A stretch of DNA of 64,000 bases, taken from Adiantum capillus-veneris. Its lineage: Eukaryota > Streptophyta > Polypodiopsida > Polypodiales > Pteridaceae. The notes beneath the pieces were generated by a model. The model saw only the letters and a list, made by a program, of their open reading frames with translations. It did no database searches and was not told the DNA's origin. Where the stretch lies: the NCBI GenBank assembly GCA_014529385.2, contig CM043942.1:7253001-7317000 (forward strand), read 5' to 3'. The translations under genes were made by a program, and so were the position numbers. Within the stretch, counting starts at the first letter, position 1. Each line of letters starts with the position of its first letter. Of this stretch, positions 10,860-21,362 are shown piece by piece.

Positions 10860-12761
10860 CTAGAGATGTTCACCCCAATTGTCTACTAGCTTTCGATGAG
10901 CATCACATGCCCCTAGATAGCTAAGCCATTCTGCAGTAGATCTTTCCTTGTTTATCCTAGCTCTCACATTTGCTCGATATCGTCGTCTCTTATATGAACT
11001 TTGTTTCTTGTTAAGGTTTTGATTTTGGTAAATGTTTGAACTCGACTCGCCTGATAGGTCTTTGCTTGTATCTTCTTCACTCTCATATAAATTACCATAG
11101 ACAATCGTACTAGGCCTTGAGTGTTTAGTTTCTATACTTGGTTCACTCGATGTTTCCTCAGGTTCTGAATCCATTTCTCCCTGAGATTCCGTTTCTGATG
11201 TGTATTGGCTTGAATCCTTTGAGGAATCATCAGTTTCACTCTCAGGTAGGTGTGCCTCTTTCTTATCATCGGATGTTACATGCGCTACACCTAACATGTT
11301 TACTGGTGCAATGTGTGGTATCTCTTCCCCATGTGGTGTTACCCAGGTTGTTCCTCTAGCTCCCCATGTATCTATAGTTGTCGCTAGGTGTACCCAATCG
11401 ACATTGTCTGACTCAGCCATTCCGGGTAGGATATCCATATAAGGAGAGTTCTCCCCAATATCCGTGTCTTCATTACACGTGTAACAATACTGTAATGGAC
11501 CTGAGTGAATTGTTGTGTCTGATCGATTATCAATGATGAATTTATTTCCTAGAGGATGCGTTCGACCACTTAAAAGATCAACTCGAATGACAGAGTCTTG
11601 GAACTGTAAGTAGACGTGGTTTTTGGACCAGTCATGCACCATTTTTGCTTCCCTCATGAATGGATGCCCTAAGATCATCTCAAATGACATAGGATGCTTG
11701 GAAAAATCCATAACAATGAAAGTCTGCCTTAGCTTGTGTCCCAAGACCTTGATCCTGAGATCCTTTAGCATTCCAATAGGCGTAACAATAGATCCATTAG
11801 CCATTTTTACCACTACGCTTGTGGCTTCAAGGTGAGGTCTTCCCATAGACTCCCAACAACTCTTTGTCACCATGCTGACTCCCGTACCACCGTCAAGGAC
11901 CCCCTTTCCAGTTAATCCTTTAGTAGTGATTGGTAGAGTAGCATTAGATTCATAACCTTCAAAGTATTGTCCCAACTTGTTAACGGGTATTTCAATTACA
12001 GATTCATGTCCCGCTAGGTCAGATGGTGGTGCTAAATGTTCCTCATCATTCATTACTGAGTCAGGTTTGTTCATATGTGAAAACTGTGGTAATCCGGCCT
12101 GTAATTCTCCATTGAGAAACGCTCGCAGTGCTAGGAATAATTCTGGATCTCCGTATAACTTAGATATGATAGTCGTACGTATTTCTGAGGACATGAAATC
12201 CATCAACTTGGCAACATTTAATGGCATCTTGTGGGACGTAGGACCCTGACAAGAGAACGGTGAAGATGGAATCTCCACTTCCTCAAGGGGGTCGGGCATT
12301 CCCTCACCAAACATTCTCTCTAGTAGGAAAGGTGTGTGTCCACTTTCAGATGTCCTACCCTCACTCTCTTCCCGAATGATACTGGGTATAGCTAACGGCC
12401 TGTAGTTCTTGTGAGGTTGAACTTGTGTGGGAAACACTGTGTCCGATATCTGGATATGTTTGGGTTCAGGTTCTAATTTTCGTTGAGTTTCTTCCACCAA
12501 ACCCCTCAGTTGTTGGACTCGTTCAATTTCCACTGTTGGGTGTGGAGAGGTTCCAATCTTTCTCTTGCAATCCTCACTTTTTGACTCTCGTGGCTTATCT
12601 TGGGGGTTCGCAACTGGGTGGTTTAACTTTGAATACTCTTTTGGTGTTCGTCGTAATTCCCTCTCGTGATCCTCCTCAGTGGCTTTTTCCTTTGTAGTAA
12701 CAATTTTGGTCTCCGTGGTCTCTATCAAATTTGAGTCATCCTCAGGGTCATTCATATACAC
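10860..12761 (-). pseudogene. Element C first aspartic protease region (atypical D-G-G active site)
   Basis: Open for 633 codons, in frame with gag upstream and RT downstream; TAG at 10860-10862 ends it. The N-terminal 270 residues are charged and proline-containing. The retropepsin domain starts with G-V-L-D-G-G-T-G-V-S (11882-11899) and ends with M-I-L-G-H-P-F-M. The usual D-S-G or D-T-G triad is D-G-G here and also in element H, so it is a family feature and not a private mutation. About 200 acidic, Ser/Thr-rich residues follow and lead into the RT linker. Cleavage of the Gag-Pol precursor is the expected role. Confidence 0.82.
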
Positions 12762-12833
12762 GGGATCCTCTCCTCTCCCTATGTTAGTCTTTAATCTAGG
12801 TTTTGACCTAGAAGCATTAAGGGATTTCTTTCT

Positions 12834-14440
12834 TCATGTTTTCTTCTTTCTCGCTCGGCCAATGGATGCAGCATCTCTCTCTTGGAGGATGTAATTTTGC
12901 TTTTGGAGCATCGACCGTGTGAGTGCATTCACTGGTGCTATGTTTATAGTTGGTGGTGTCCCATCAACAATCTCTATTAAGTTCAATGGTGTGATTTTCG
13001 GTGCGTTTGGATTGTTAGGACACTGTGTGATCAAATGATCTATGCCACAACGATTACAAGTGAGTATTGGCATTGCCAATGCACTCCCTTGACTTGTTTG
13101 CATTAGTGTAGCATTCTTTTGCATTCTAATGGGGCACTCAGCTACTCGATGTGGTCCACCACATTCGTAGCACTGAACAGGTGGTCTCCTGGCAAAACTA
13201 TTAATGTTTTGGCCTATTGATGCTAGTGCAGTAGCTTGATATACCGGTTTGATTTGTCCCCAATGGTCTTCCATATAGTACATGGGACACTCCTCAAGCA
13301 TGTCGACTCCATAGGTGATAATAGAGTCTATATCCTCTTCGCATCTACATAAGTACTAGATGACTCGCAACCTATTTGGTTCATAGGTGTAACTCTTGGA
13401 TGAGGGGGTTGCGGTCCTAGCACTGGAGGTGGAAACGGTGTGGTTTGGACCACATTTTGGGTTCTAGGGACCATGTGCTGTAATGGAAATTGTTGCTCCA
13501 TGGGTGGGGTAGGCATCAATGCAGGAACTCAACGTGAGTCTGCCCAAGCTATAGGTGGTCTATTTTCCATGATGCGTTTAAGCGTTAGGCAATCCTTCGC
13601 TTGATGGCCATACCTACCACACGCGTTACAAGTCCCGTTAAACTTTACTATGAAAGTAGGGCATTCACTCGTAGTATGTGCGCCCAAGAAAGTTGAGCAC
13701 CATTGTTGCTCCCTTCTTGGATACATATGAGTGTTTTGTGGAGCACGATTACCCCTAAGGCTTTCTTGGATGGCCTTGGTGAGATCTGCCAAAGTCATCT
13801 CAGATATCATTTGCTCTTTCACAATTGGCTTTATCTTCATTGGCTCATGCCCTGATGCTTGCGAGCTACTAGACTTCGGATCGGCAGACACTCTTTCTCC
13901 TGCAATCATTAAATTATACTCCAATTGGATTGCATTCATGGTGACTGCTTCCCAAGTAGTGATACATCTAATGACTAGGCCATTATAGATACTTTCATGT
14001 CGTAGTCCCCTAATGAATCTATCGAGCAATTGGTTGTTGTTGAATCGCTCGTTTGGATTGCATCGAGAATTCAAATTCTTTAGGCGACTAATGAAGTCTC
14101 TCACGGATTCACCTTCTTCTCATTGGGCTTTCTGGAGCTGAGAGGCTACACCCCAAAGTACTCCCTCTCGTATGTATTCTTTTAAGAACAGTCTCCTAAG
14201 AGTAGAGTAGATCGTTTTCTCTTCTACTCTTAAGGTTCTATACCAATCTCCAGCCTTTCCGCTTAGGGTCAAACTCAAAGCCTTACACTTATGTAGCTCA
14301 TTGTGATCTTCCAAGGAATCGCACACATGTTCAAAGACTTCCATATGCTTTCTAGCATCTCCGTCTCCACTGAATTTCTGTGTGAGCTTAGCTACTTGAA
14401 CTGCCTTGCTCCTAGGCTCTCTATCAGGTGCACTACGCAT
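12834..14440 (-). pseudogene. Element C gag (capsid to nucleocapsid), second of two tandem copies
   Basis: Degraded copy of the capsid C-terminus and nucleocapsid. Pieces: 14120-14440 (capsid core with A-L-S-L-T-L-S-G-K-A-G-D-W-Y), 13529-14104, 13328-13519 and 12834-13301. Zinc knuckles are C-N-A-C-G-R-Y-G-H-Q-A-K-D-C (standard spacing) plus two with one residue fewer before His (C-Y-E-C-G-G-P-H and C-N-R-C-G-I-D-H). The first knuckle of the other copy is damaged here: the motif reads W-C-S-T-F and has lost its second Cys. TGA at 12834-12836 separates it from the protease. It is downstream of its twin (14441-16173) and shares its frame with protease and RT from 13301 on. Confidence 0.82.
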
Positions 14441-16046
14441 GTTTTCTTCTTTTTCTGAGATTGGGCAAATTATGCCGTGTCTCTTTCCTCAAGAATATGA
14501 TTTTGTTTTTGGAGCATCGATCGTGTGAGTGCCTTTACTGGAACTATGTTTATAGTTGGTGGTGTCCCATCAACAATCTCTATTAAGTTCAATGGTGTGA
14601 TTTTCGGTGCGTTTGGATTGTTAGGACACTATGCGATCAAATGATCTATGCCACAACGATTACAAGTGAGTATTGGCATTGCTAATGCACTCCCTTGACT
14701 TGTTTGCATTAGTGCAACATTCTTTTGCATTCTAATGGGGCACTCAACTACTCGATGTGGTCCACCACATTCGTAGCACTGAACAGGTGGTCTCCTCGAA
14801 AAACTATTAATGTTTTGGCCTCTTGCTGCTAGCACAATAGCTTGATATACCGGTTTGATTTGTCCCCAATGGTCTTCCATATAGTACATGGGACACTCCT
14901 CAAGCATGTCGACTCCATAGGTGATACTAGAGTCTATGTCCTCTTCGCAATCTACATAAGTACTAGATGACTCGCAACCTATTTGGTTCATAGGTGTAAC
15001 TCTTGGATGAGGGTGTTGCGGTCCTAGCACTGGAGGTGGCAATGGTGTGGTTTGGACCACATTTTGGGTTCTAGGGACCATGTGCTGTAATGGCAACTGC
15101 TGCTCCATGGGTGGGGTAGGCATCAATGCAGGAGCTCGAGGTGAGTCTGCCCAAGATATAGGCGGTCTATTTTCCATGATGTGTTTAAGCATTAGGCAAT
15201 CCTTCGCTTGATGGCCATACCTACCACACGCGTTACAAGTCCCATTAAACTTTACTCTGAAAGTAGGGCATTCACTCGTAGTATGTGGGCCCAAGCAAAT
15301 TGAGCACCATTGTTGCTCCCTTCTTGGATACATATGAGTGTTTTGTGGAGCACGATTACCCCTAAGGCTTTCTTGGATGGCCCTGGTGAGATCTGCCAAA
15401 GTCATATCAGATATCGTTTGCTCTTTCACAATTGGCTTTATCTTCATTGGCTCATGCCCTGACGCTTTCAAGCTACTAGACTTCGGCTCGGTAGACACTC
15501 TTTCTCCCGCAATCATTAAATTATCCTCCAATTGGATTGCATTCATGGTGACTGCTTCCCAAGTAGTGATACCTCTAATGACTAGGCCATTATAGATACT
15601 TTCATGTCGTAGTCCCCTAATGAATCTATCGAGAAATTGGTTGTTGTTGAATCGCTCGTTTGGATTGCATCGAGAATTCAAATTCTTTAGGCGACTAATG
15701 AAGTCTCTCACGGATTCACCTTCTTCTCGTTGGGCTTTCTGGAGCTGAGAGGCTACACCCCAAAGTACTCCCTCTCGTATGTGCTCTTTCAAGAACAATC
15801 TCCTAAGAGTAGAGTAGATCGTTTTCTCTTCTACTCTTAAGGTTCTATACCGATCTCCAGCCTTTCTGCTTAGGGTCAAACTCAAAGCCTTACACTTATG
15901 TAGCTCATTGTGCTCTTCCAAGGAATCGTACACATGTTCAAAGACTTCCATATGCTTTCTAGCATCTCCGTCTCCACTGAATTTCTGTGTGAGCTTAGCT
16001 ACTTGAACTGCCTTGCTCCTAGGCTCTCTATCAAGTGCACTACGCA
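12835..16046 (-). repeat. Tandem direct duplication of 1,606 bp within element C gag
   Basis: Copies 12835-14440 and 14441-16046, with a constant offset of 1,606 bp (for example GGAGCATCGA at 12905 and 14511). Both borders lie in CATGTTTTC, so a microhomology of about nine or more bases is the likely cause. The two copies differ by scattered substitutions, so the event is not recent. Element H has the region once. Confidence 0.88.
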
Positions 16047-16173
16047 TGTTTTCCGCAATAGAGCGACCGATAGTTTGAGCAAATGCTGCCAAATGTTCTA
16101 TTTGAGCAGGTATAATGGGTGTATGTGTTCGTGGAACCACATGTGAGATGGGAGTTGCCCTTGGCCTTGGCAT
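14441..16173 (-). pseudogene. Element C gag (capsid to nucleocapsid), first of two tandem copies
   Basis: The piece 14629-16173 is open for 514 codons and is the better gag copy. It begins in a Pro/Arg-rich part, then the Ty3 capsid (F-A-Q-T-I-G-R-S-I, K-A-L-S-L-T-L, R-R-L-F-L-K-E, G-E-S-V-R-D-F-I-S-R-L). The nucleocapsid follows with four zinc knuckles: C-S-I-C-L-G-P-H, C-N-A-C-G-R-Y-G-H, C-Y-E-C-G-G-P-H and C-N-R-C-G-I-D-H. Only the second has the standard CX2CX4HX4C spacing; the others are CX2CX3HX4C. It stops just after the last knuckle, then runs into the start of the duplicated capsid. Confidence 0.85.
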
Positions 16174-16191
16174 ACACGCGGCTCTTGGGTC

Positions 16192-17389
16192 TCATATTTT
16201 GTATGGTGGTGTACTAGACGGTGGTCCAAAGTTTACAGGCGTGGCCCTAGGCATAGGGGGTGCCTGATATGGCATGTTATTATTAAATGTCATGGCTCCA
16301 GTTGTATAAGAGCTTGGATAATGCCATTGTGGATTGTAAGCTCTTGGAATAATCGGAGGTGTAGGAGCTACATGAGGCTGAGGTACGAAAGGTGCACATG
16401 ATTGATACATACATGTAGGTATAGTTGGGGGCACTATGCTACTAGGCATCGGCGCAGTATTAACAAATGAACTCCATGGTGTACTTCTTGTCATGCTCAC
16501 CACTGGGATATGCATGGTAGCCGTAGTGTCATTAAGAGAAAGATGAGCTAGATCTGGGAAGGTAAAGCTGTCACTTGTGGGTTCAGATTGTACTGAGGCT
16601 CCTGGCAAAACAACATATGGAGGATCAATGGGGCTCACTGAGGGAGTCTCCATTTGTGATAGGGTTGGTTGGTTGGCCTTTCCTGTATCCAAGAATCTCA
16701 TTAGGCCTGTTGAAGGCATGTTGATCCCTGTGTTCTGTCTTTCTAACTCGACAATCCTATGGAGGACATCACAGACTTTCTGTTGTTGCTCATCTATGCT
16801 AGTAGCACCCGATGTGGATTGTAGAACATCTAACCAACCCACATGATAGGTGTGTCCTGTGTACCGATCCGTTAAAGCTTTTGCTTGTAGGTAATACTCC
16901 CAATTTTTGTTTAGGAATATCCCATCTAGGCCTGGAGTGCTGGAGGTTTCCCTCGAAGTGGAAGCATTATTGCTCCCCATCGCTTGCCCCTCCGTGACTG
17001 CTACCTTGGGAGCACTCGATTTCTCGGCTGGCATGATTGTTGTCATAGGAGACTTTGCTTTCAGGGCTCGACTTTGTTCTAGCCTTCGTAGGTTCTCAAT
17101 TTCCCTCTCCCTTGTTGCTTGCATATAGCTTTCGATCTCTTGTACTTCGGCAAGACTCCTACCATCGGGTAGCAAAACCTCAGAGGGAGATAGTCCTAAA
17201 GGATCAGGAGGTGCAGTGGATGGAACATTCACATGCACACTCTCAAGAAGCATAGGGTCTATTTTAGGAATGAATGACGAATTTACTTCCCCACTCCCTT
17301 CATTTATTTCATTAACCGCATGTTCGGAGCGAGTAGCTCTACTAAGGGTCTCTTTTAAGCGGCTAAACACGCTGGACCCGGGCCGTGGG
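16192..17389 (-). pseudogene. Element C gag N-terminal region, downstream of the element D insertion
   Basis: Open frame reading into 17502, but codons before 17390 belong to element D's LTR, so the apparent ATG at 17502 is not the gag start. The true gag comes from 21362. It is similar in order to residues 75-430 of the element H Gag: F-S-R-L-K-E-T-L-S-R-A-T-R-S-E, then H-T-Y-H-V-G-W, P-T-L-S-Q-M-E-T-P, then a long Pro/Met-rich stretch. Low-complexity N-terminal extension of Gag; no known domain. It stops at 16192, just before the capsid copy starts. Confidence 0.75.
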
Positions 17390-17394
17390 CCCAT

Positions 17395-17585
17395 TGAAGG
17401 GGATCGGGGAGCACCACAGACGGAGAGTGAGAGAGAGAGAAGGAGACACACAACACAGATATGGGTGGGGAGACTCCAAAGAGTGAGCAGTCCCCTATAC
17501 ACTTATGCTATGTATAAGGTATACAAGTCAGTGGGCGCCCAGACTCTGGGCGGCCGGGCAAGGCACAGGCGCCTATACCCCAACA
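17395..17585 (-). repeat. 3' LTR of element D
   Basis: 191 bp. On the minus strand it is preceded by a purine-rich AAGTTGGAGTT, the copia polypurine tract, immediately before TGTTGGGG. A short AG microsatellite near 17429-17440 differs in length from the 5' copy. Confidence 0.92.
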
Positions 17586-17664
17586 AACTCCAACTTAAAG
17601 GTGACTGTGCCTTTAAGCAAGAGAACCTAGTCTAAAGACTACAAAAGGCGAGAGAAAACCGCTC

Positions 17665-18030
17665 TCAACCGATGCCCACTGGCTGGCTGTGATTGTGTGC
17701 ATCCGGCTGTCCTGCTCCCGTGTAAGTCCATACACCACCAGACGTACCGCACACGTATTGCAAGTATGTACGTAATACCTGCATATCTCCCTCGTGCACT
17801 ATGCCATCATCAGTCAACAAACTACTGACAACCCCAACTGCAAATGCTCCCACTGCAACTGCGATATCCGGTCTCAAGATCAACATCTCATACATGAGAC
17901 CACCGAATGCCGATGCAATGCTAGCAGGCCCTGCTAGCTCTACAGAGCATGCATCAACATATATATCCTTGGCAATAGGCATCTCTGATTGACAAGGCGT
18001 GTCAGCCACATGCATCTCCTGACTGTCCAC
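17665..18030 (-). pseudogene. Element D reverse transcriptase C-terminal remnant
   Basis: Open piece of 121 codons containing G-G-L-M-Y-E-M-L-I-L-R-P-D-I-A-V-A-V-G and a later L-R-T-Y-L-Q-Y-V-C-G-T. Both match the copia RT/RNase H junction (usually S-L-M-Y-A-x-x-x-T-R-P-D-I and L-R-Y-L-K-G-T). The catalytic D-D box and everything upstream in RT and integrase are gone, so it is the downstream edge of an internal deletion. Confidence 0.72.
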
Positions 18031-18048
18031 AAAAGACGCATCAACCTG

Positions 18049-18801
18049 TCATGCAACCTCGGAGCAAACCAGCTGCTCTAGGTGTCTGCTGGAAGACATA
18101 TCCTGCACAACTATATCCCCATGCTCACTGTCGAGCATAGAAAGGAATGACTGCATAATCGCTGACATCTCAGCCTCCTCTGCAATCATCCATTGCAAAC
18201 ATGACCACTCAATCTGCTGTGACTCACTAGAGCTCTCATGCTCTAACTCCGTATGCATAGACTCTTGCACAACGTCCTCCTGTCGTGACTCACTAGAGCA
18301 AGACCGCTCTACCTGTCTATCTTGCATAGAAGTATCTCGCACAACTGACTCTCTACTTTGCTCAGTCACTAGCAAAGCATGCATGTTTAACTCTGTCACC
18401 TCTATGTGTGACTGCTCAAGTCGTGCCCCAACTATGTGCACAACGAGCTCACTACTCTGCACTCCATGCAAAGTACCCTGCAACCCATGAGCAAAAGAGA
18501 CTGTCCGGGTCTCTCGCTCTTTGCATGGTTGTAACAAGATTGAGACTCGACCATCTCGCACCAGTACTATGTGAAATGGGTACCATGTGCCAACTCTAGC
18601 ACCTCTCGCAATCACTAGCGAACCCAAATGCAACGCAAAAGATCGCTCAAGCAGCGATACCCAACATCCACTATCCCGTAACTGTCTGACTGAGATCAAA
18701 TCCCGTCTCAGATCTGGCACATAACGCACATGATGTAGAGTAAATCTCATACCACTGGGCAAGGACAAACATACGTCTCCTGCACCCTCAATGTCATGCA
18801 A
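18049..18801 (-). pseudogene. Element D protease C-terminal part and Ser-rich tail
   Basis: Begins with the region after the copia protease active site. H-H-V-R-Y-V-P-D-L-R-R-D-L-I-S-V-R-Q-L is the hallmark (usually V-L-Y-V-P-x-L-x-x-N-L-L-S-V). About 150 Glu/Ser/Gln-rich residues follow that do not resemble integrase. It overlaps the gag-protease piece upstream in another frame (18747-18801), so a frameshift is present. Confidence 0.7.
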
Positions 18802-19493
18802 GCACCATCAGCCATGTGCACACAACCAAGTCTCCCACTAGAAAATGTGCTAAACCACTCACTATGCGACGTGACATGGAAAGTAGCATCTGAATCTAGT
18901 AACCAATGTGAAGACAATGTGCAATCCGATATGCACTCAACAGACATAAGATCGTCTGAAGACAAGCTAGATGTAAATGTGACATCGTCGTCACAAGCAT
19001 ACTCAGTAACCACCGTACTGATCTCACCAGCATCTATCGTGCCCAAATCTGCATCACGCATCTGTCGCCTCCGTTGTCTCAAACGCCTGAAACATCGATG
19101 CCTAATGTGCCCTCTATGTCCACAATGCCAACATGTCAAGTCTCTATGCCGTCGAGACTTGCGTGTGGGACCAATCTCTCCCATGGACATAGAAGTGGGA
19201 CTAGACTCCCCTGTAGACATGGATGTTGCGTACATAGCATGTAAACTCTGCCATAAAGCATGAGTTGTATTCTCCCTCGAGACCTGCCAGTAAACAGACT
19301 CAACCAGATGCAAAAAAATTGTAGACATGGCTAACTCATCAAGATCCTGCTAATCATCATCACGCATAGACTTGGGCTTCGCCGATAAACCACGCAAGGG
19401 TTTATCCTGCCCCAAATCCGCCAATGCAACAAAATCTGCACCATCAAACTGGGTCAGACCATAACGTTGGAAGTCAAATGAAAAATCAGCCAT
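18747..19493 (-). pseudogene. Element D gag and protease active site
   Basis: The start is placed at ATG 19493 (M-A-D-F-S-F-D-F), the normal copia gag opening, followed by a shortened N-terminus. An in-frame TAG lies near 19350, and the frame then stays open from 19328. L-D-E-L-A-M-S-T-I, then A-L-W-Q-S-L-H-A-M-Y, are copia Gag motifs. The zinc knuckle is C-W-H-C-G-H-R-G-H-I-R-H-R-C. The protease site reads L-L-D-S-D-A-T-F-H-V-T, where D-S-G-A-T is usual, so the Gly of the triad has become Asp. Confidence 0.8.
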
Positions 19494-20923
19494 AATGCTT
19501 TCAAAAGAGCAACCAACAATGAGTAGCAAATGTCAACCAAATCAGCCCTAAACTAGCTTGAATCGCATCAACAGAAGTCTGCAAATATGGCTCAAAACCT
19601 GATGCAAAGTTGCACCAATAACCGTGCAAAACCTTGCACAAAATCACAAGTCAATATGACTTAATCGCGCATAAATATCTGACAAAATTTTGCCAGAGTC
19701 TCCTTTGTAACTGGAGCAAAATCTCAACAGTAAACCTCAAAGAGACAATAATATATGCCACAATGGCCAATCCGGGAATAAACTCGACCGGAATCACCTC
19801 ACAAAGTCATACATATGAGCATACCCGCTCTTGCCGGAGTACCACTCAACGGCACCTCAAATGACATACATGTGAGTGATGATTGCTACCAAAATACCTT
19901 TCAATCGATGACCAAATGTCTGCCAGATAACTATAGCAACATTTCGCAAAACCTTGGAAGATCTTTCGCTATGCGCAATGCGAAATACGGCACACAAGGG
20001 CATACACAAGTGACTCCAAACTCCAACCAAATGATGACTGAAAATCACCTGTCAAAGTGGGAGTAAACTCAACCACTAAACTGTCAAGAGCAACCTACGG
20101 ATACGTAGAAGCTATGGCGAGAACCTGGATAAAATCCAACAGAGTTTCTTCTATAAATTGAGCCAAATCTCAAATAATCTCAGCCATAAACAGATACACA
20201 AATCCATATATGGCATACATAAACCGCCAAGACCATGGCAACATAACTCACTCTCGCATGAGTGGCTCTCTGGACAAATGCATATCCAAAAACCTGTGTA
20301 CACCTATGAATTTGTTGGTTGCTGCAGAAAATACTCCGTGTGTGTGAGATATACCAAAAACAGTGTTTTTGGGACCCGAAAGTGCACAAATAAACCTGCT
20401 TCTGTACCTACTGTAATTCAAAGCATAATTTCAACAAATAGACATCACCATCGCGTTCAGAGCGTGCCAAAACCCTGACCTAGACTCTTGGATCATGTAG
20501 ATCTGACTCTGTATGATGAAGCTACGCAAAAAACTGCGTTTTAGAGCCCGAAAATGGCAAAAACGAGCTGCACACAGTCTTGAATCTGCTCCTACTCCAC
20601 TCTGCGTGATGCAATGTCCTCTCAATGAAAGCTCCAACGCAAGAGCTCTGTCACAACAGCATCCAAGCACTCGAATGTCAAGCTCTCCTCCGCCGAGCAC
20701 TTCTCTAACGAGCTCCACTGAGCTCAAAAGCTCCTCTCACCAAGGAAGCCGCAACCGCCTCCTCGATCAAGCTTGACCACACCAAGCTCTTAAGCTCCAA
20801 AGACAATGCTCCTCAAGCTAAAATCACTCTCCATGAAACTCCGCGATCGAACTCCACCGTCGAGAGCGAGCGAGCTATCGCCTCGAAGCTCTCAAAGCCG
20901 TCGTGCTCTCCGTGGTCACCATA
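19494..20923 (-). other. Element D untranslated leader (1.43 kb)
   Basis: Between the PBS and the gag start. No frame with known domains is seen on either strand. Copia leaders are usually far shorter, so this is long for a 3.7-kb element. It may be foreign sequence taken up by the element, but I do not recognise it. Confidence 0.55.
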
Positions 20924-20935
20924 GCTCTGATACCA
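20924..20935 (-). promoter_or_regulatory. Primer-binding site of element D (tRNA-iMet)
   Basis: Minus-strand TGGTATCAGAGC, two bases inside the 5' LTR. This is the standard plant copia site, complementary to the 3' end of initiator tRNA-Met. Confidence 0.95.
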
Positions 20936-20937
20936 AT

Positions 20938-21130
20938 TGAAGGGGATCGGGGAGCACCACAGATGGAGAGTGAGAGAGAGAGAGAAGGAGACACACAACA
21001 CAGATATGGGTGGGGAGACTCCAAAGAGTGAGCAGCCCCCTATACACTTATACTATGTATAAGGTATACAAGTCAGTGGGCGCCCAGACTCTGGGCGGCC
21101 GGGCAAGGCACATGCGCCTATACCCCAACA
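20938..21130 (-). repeat. 5' LTR of element D
   Basis: 193 bp, matching 17395-17585 except for about four substitutions and a 2-bp difference in an AG repeat. It is flanked outside by CCCAT. Confidence 0.93.
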
Positions 21131-21135
21131 CCCAT

Positions 21136-21362
21136 GGCATGCATGTCTTGACTTGAACTATCAGGGTTTGGTGTAGGATACCCCTCCATGACTTCGTAGT
21201 CAGAGGAAGAATCACTAGACGCGATATGAGGATCTTGGGTCGTGCTACCTTGAGTCCCAGCTGAAGGTCCAGATCTAGGGTGGAGGAATAATGGGTGCCC
21301 GCGTAAATGGAGGCACAACCAATATGCTCGTGCTCTAACACTCGTCCAGAGCGTAGGTTCAT
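21136..21362 (-). pseudogene. Element C gag start, cut by element D
   Basis: ATG at 21362 opens M-N-L-R-S-G-R-V-L-E-H. The same opening is found in elements H (54849) and B (34500), so it is the true gag start of this element group. After about 20 codons the homologous frame shifts by one (continuing as S-T-T-Q-D-P-x-I-A-S-S-D-S-S-S-D), so one indel is present. The gene is broken by element D just after M-H-A-M-G. Confidence 0.8.

Larger units (their letters stand above)
17395..21130 (-). mobile_element. Element D: small defective Ty1/copia retrotransposon inside element C gag
   Basis: LTRs of 191 bp (17395-17585, 3') and 193 bp (20938-21130, 5') run TGTTGGGGTATAGG...CCCTTCA on the minus strand. 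The target duplication CCCAT is at 17390-17394 and 21131-21135. The tRNA-iMet binding site is at 20924-20935. Total length is 3,736 bp, with gag, a protease region and the end of RT. Integrase and most of RT are missing, so it needs help in trans. The LTRs differ at about four sites (about 2 percent, hand count), so it is younger than its host element C. Confidence 0.93.

Noticed and set aside
17390-17502. ATG at 17502 as a gag start with a signal-like N-terminus
   Set aside because: Those codons lie in element D's LTR. The real gag start is at 21362, before the insertion.
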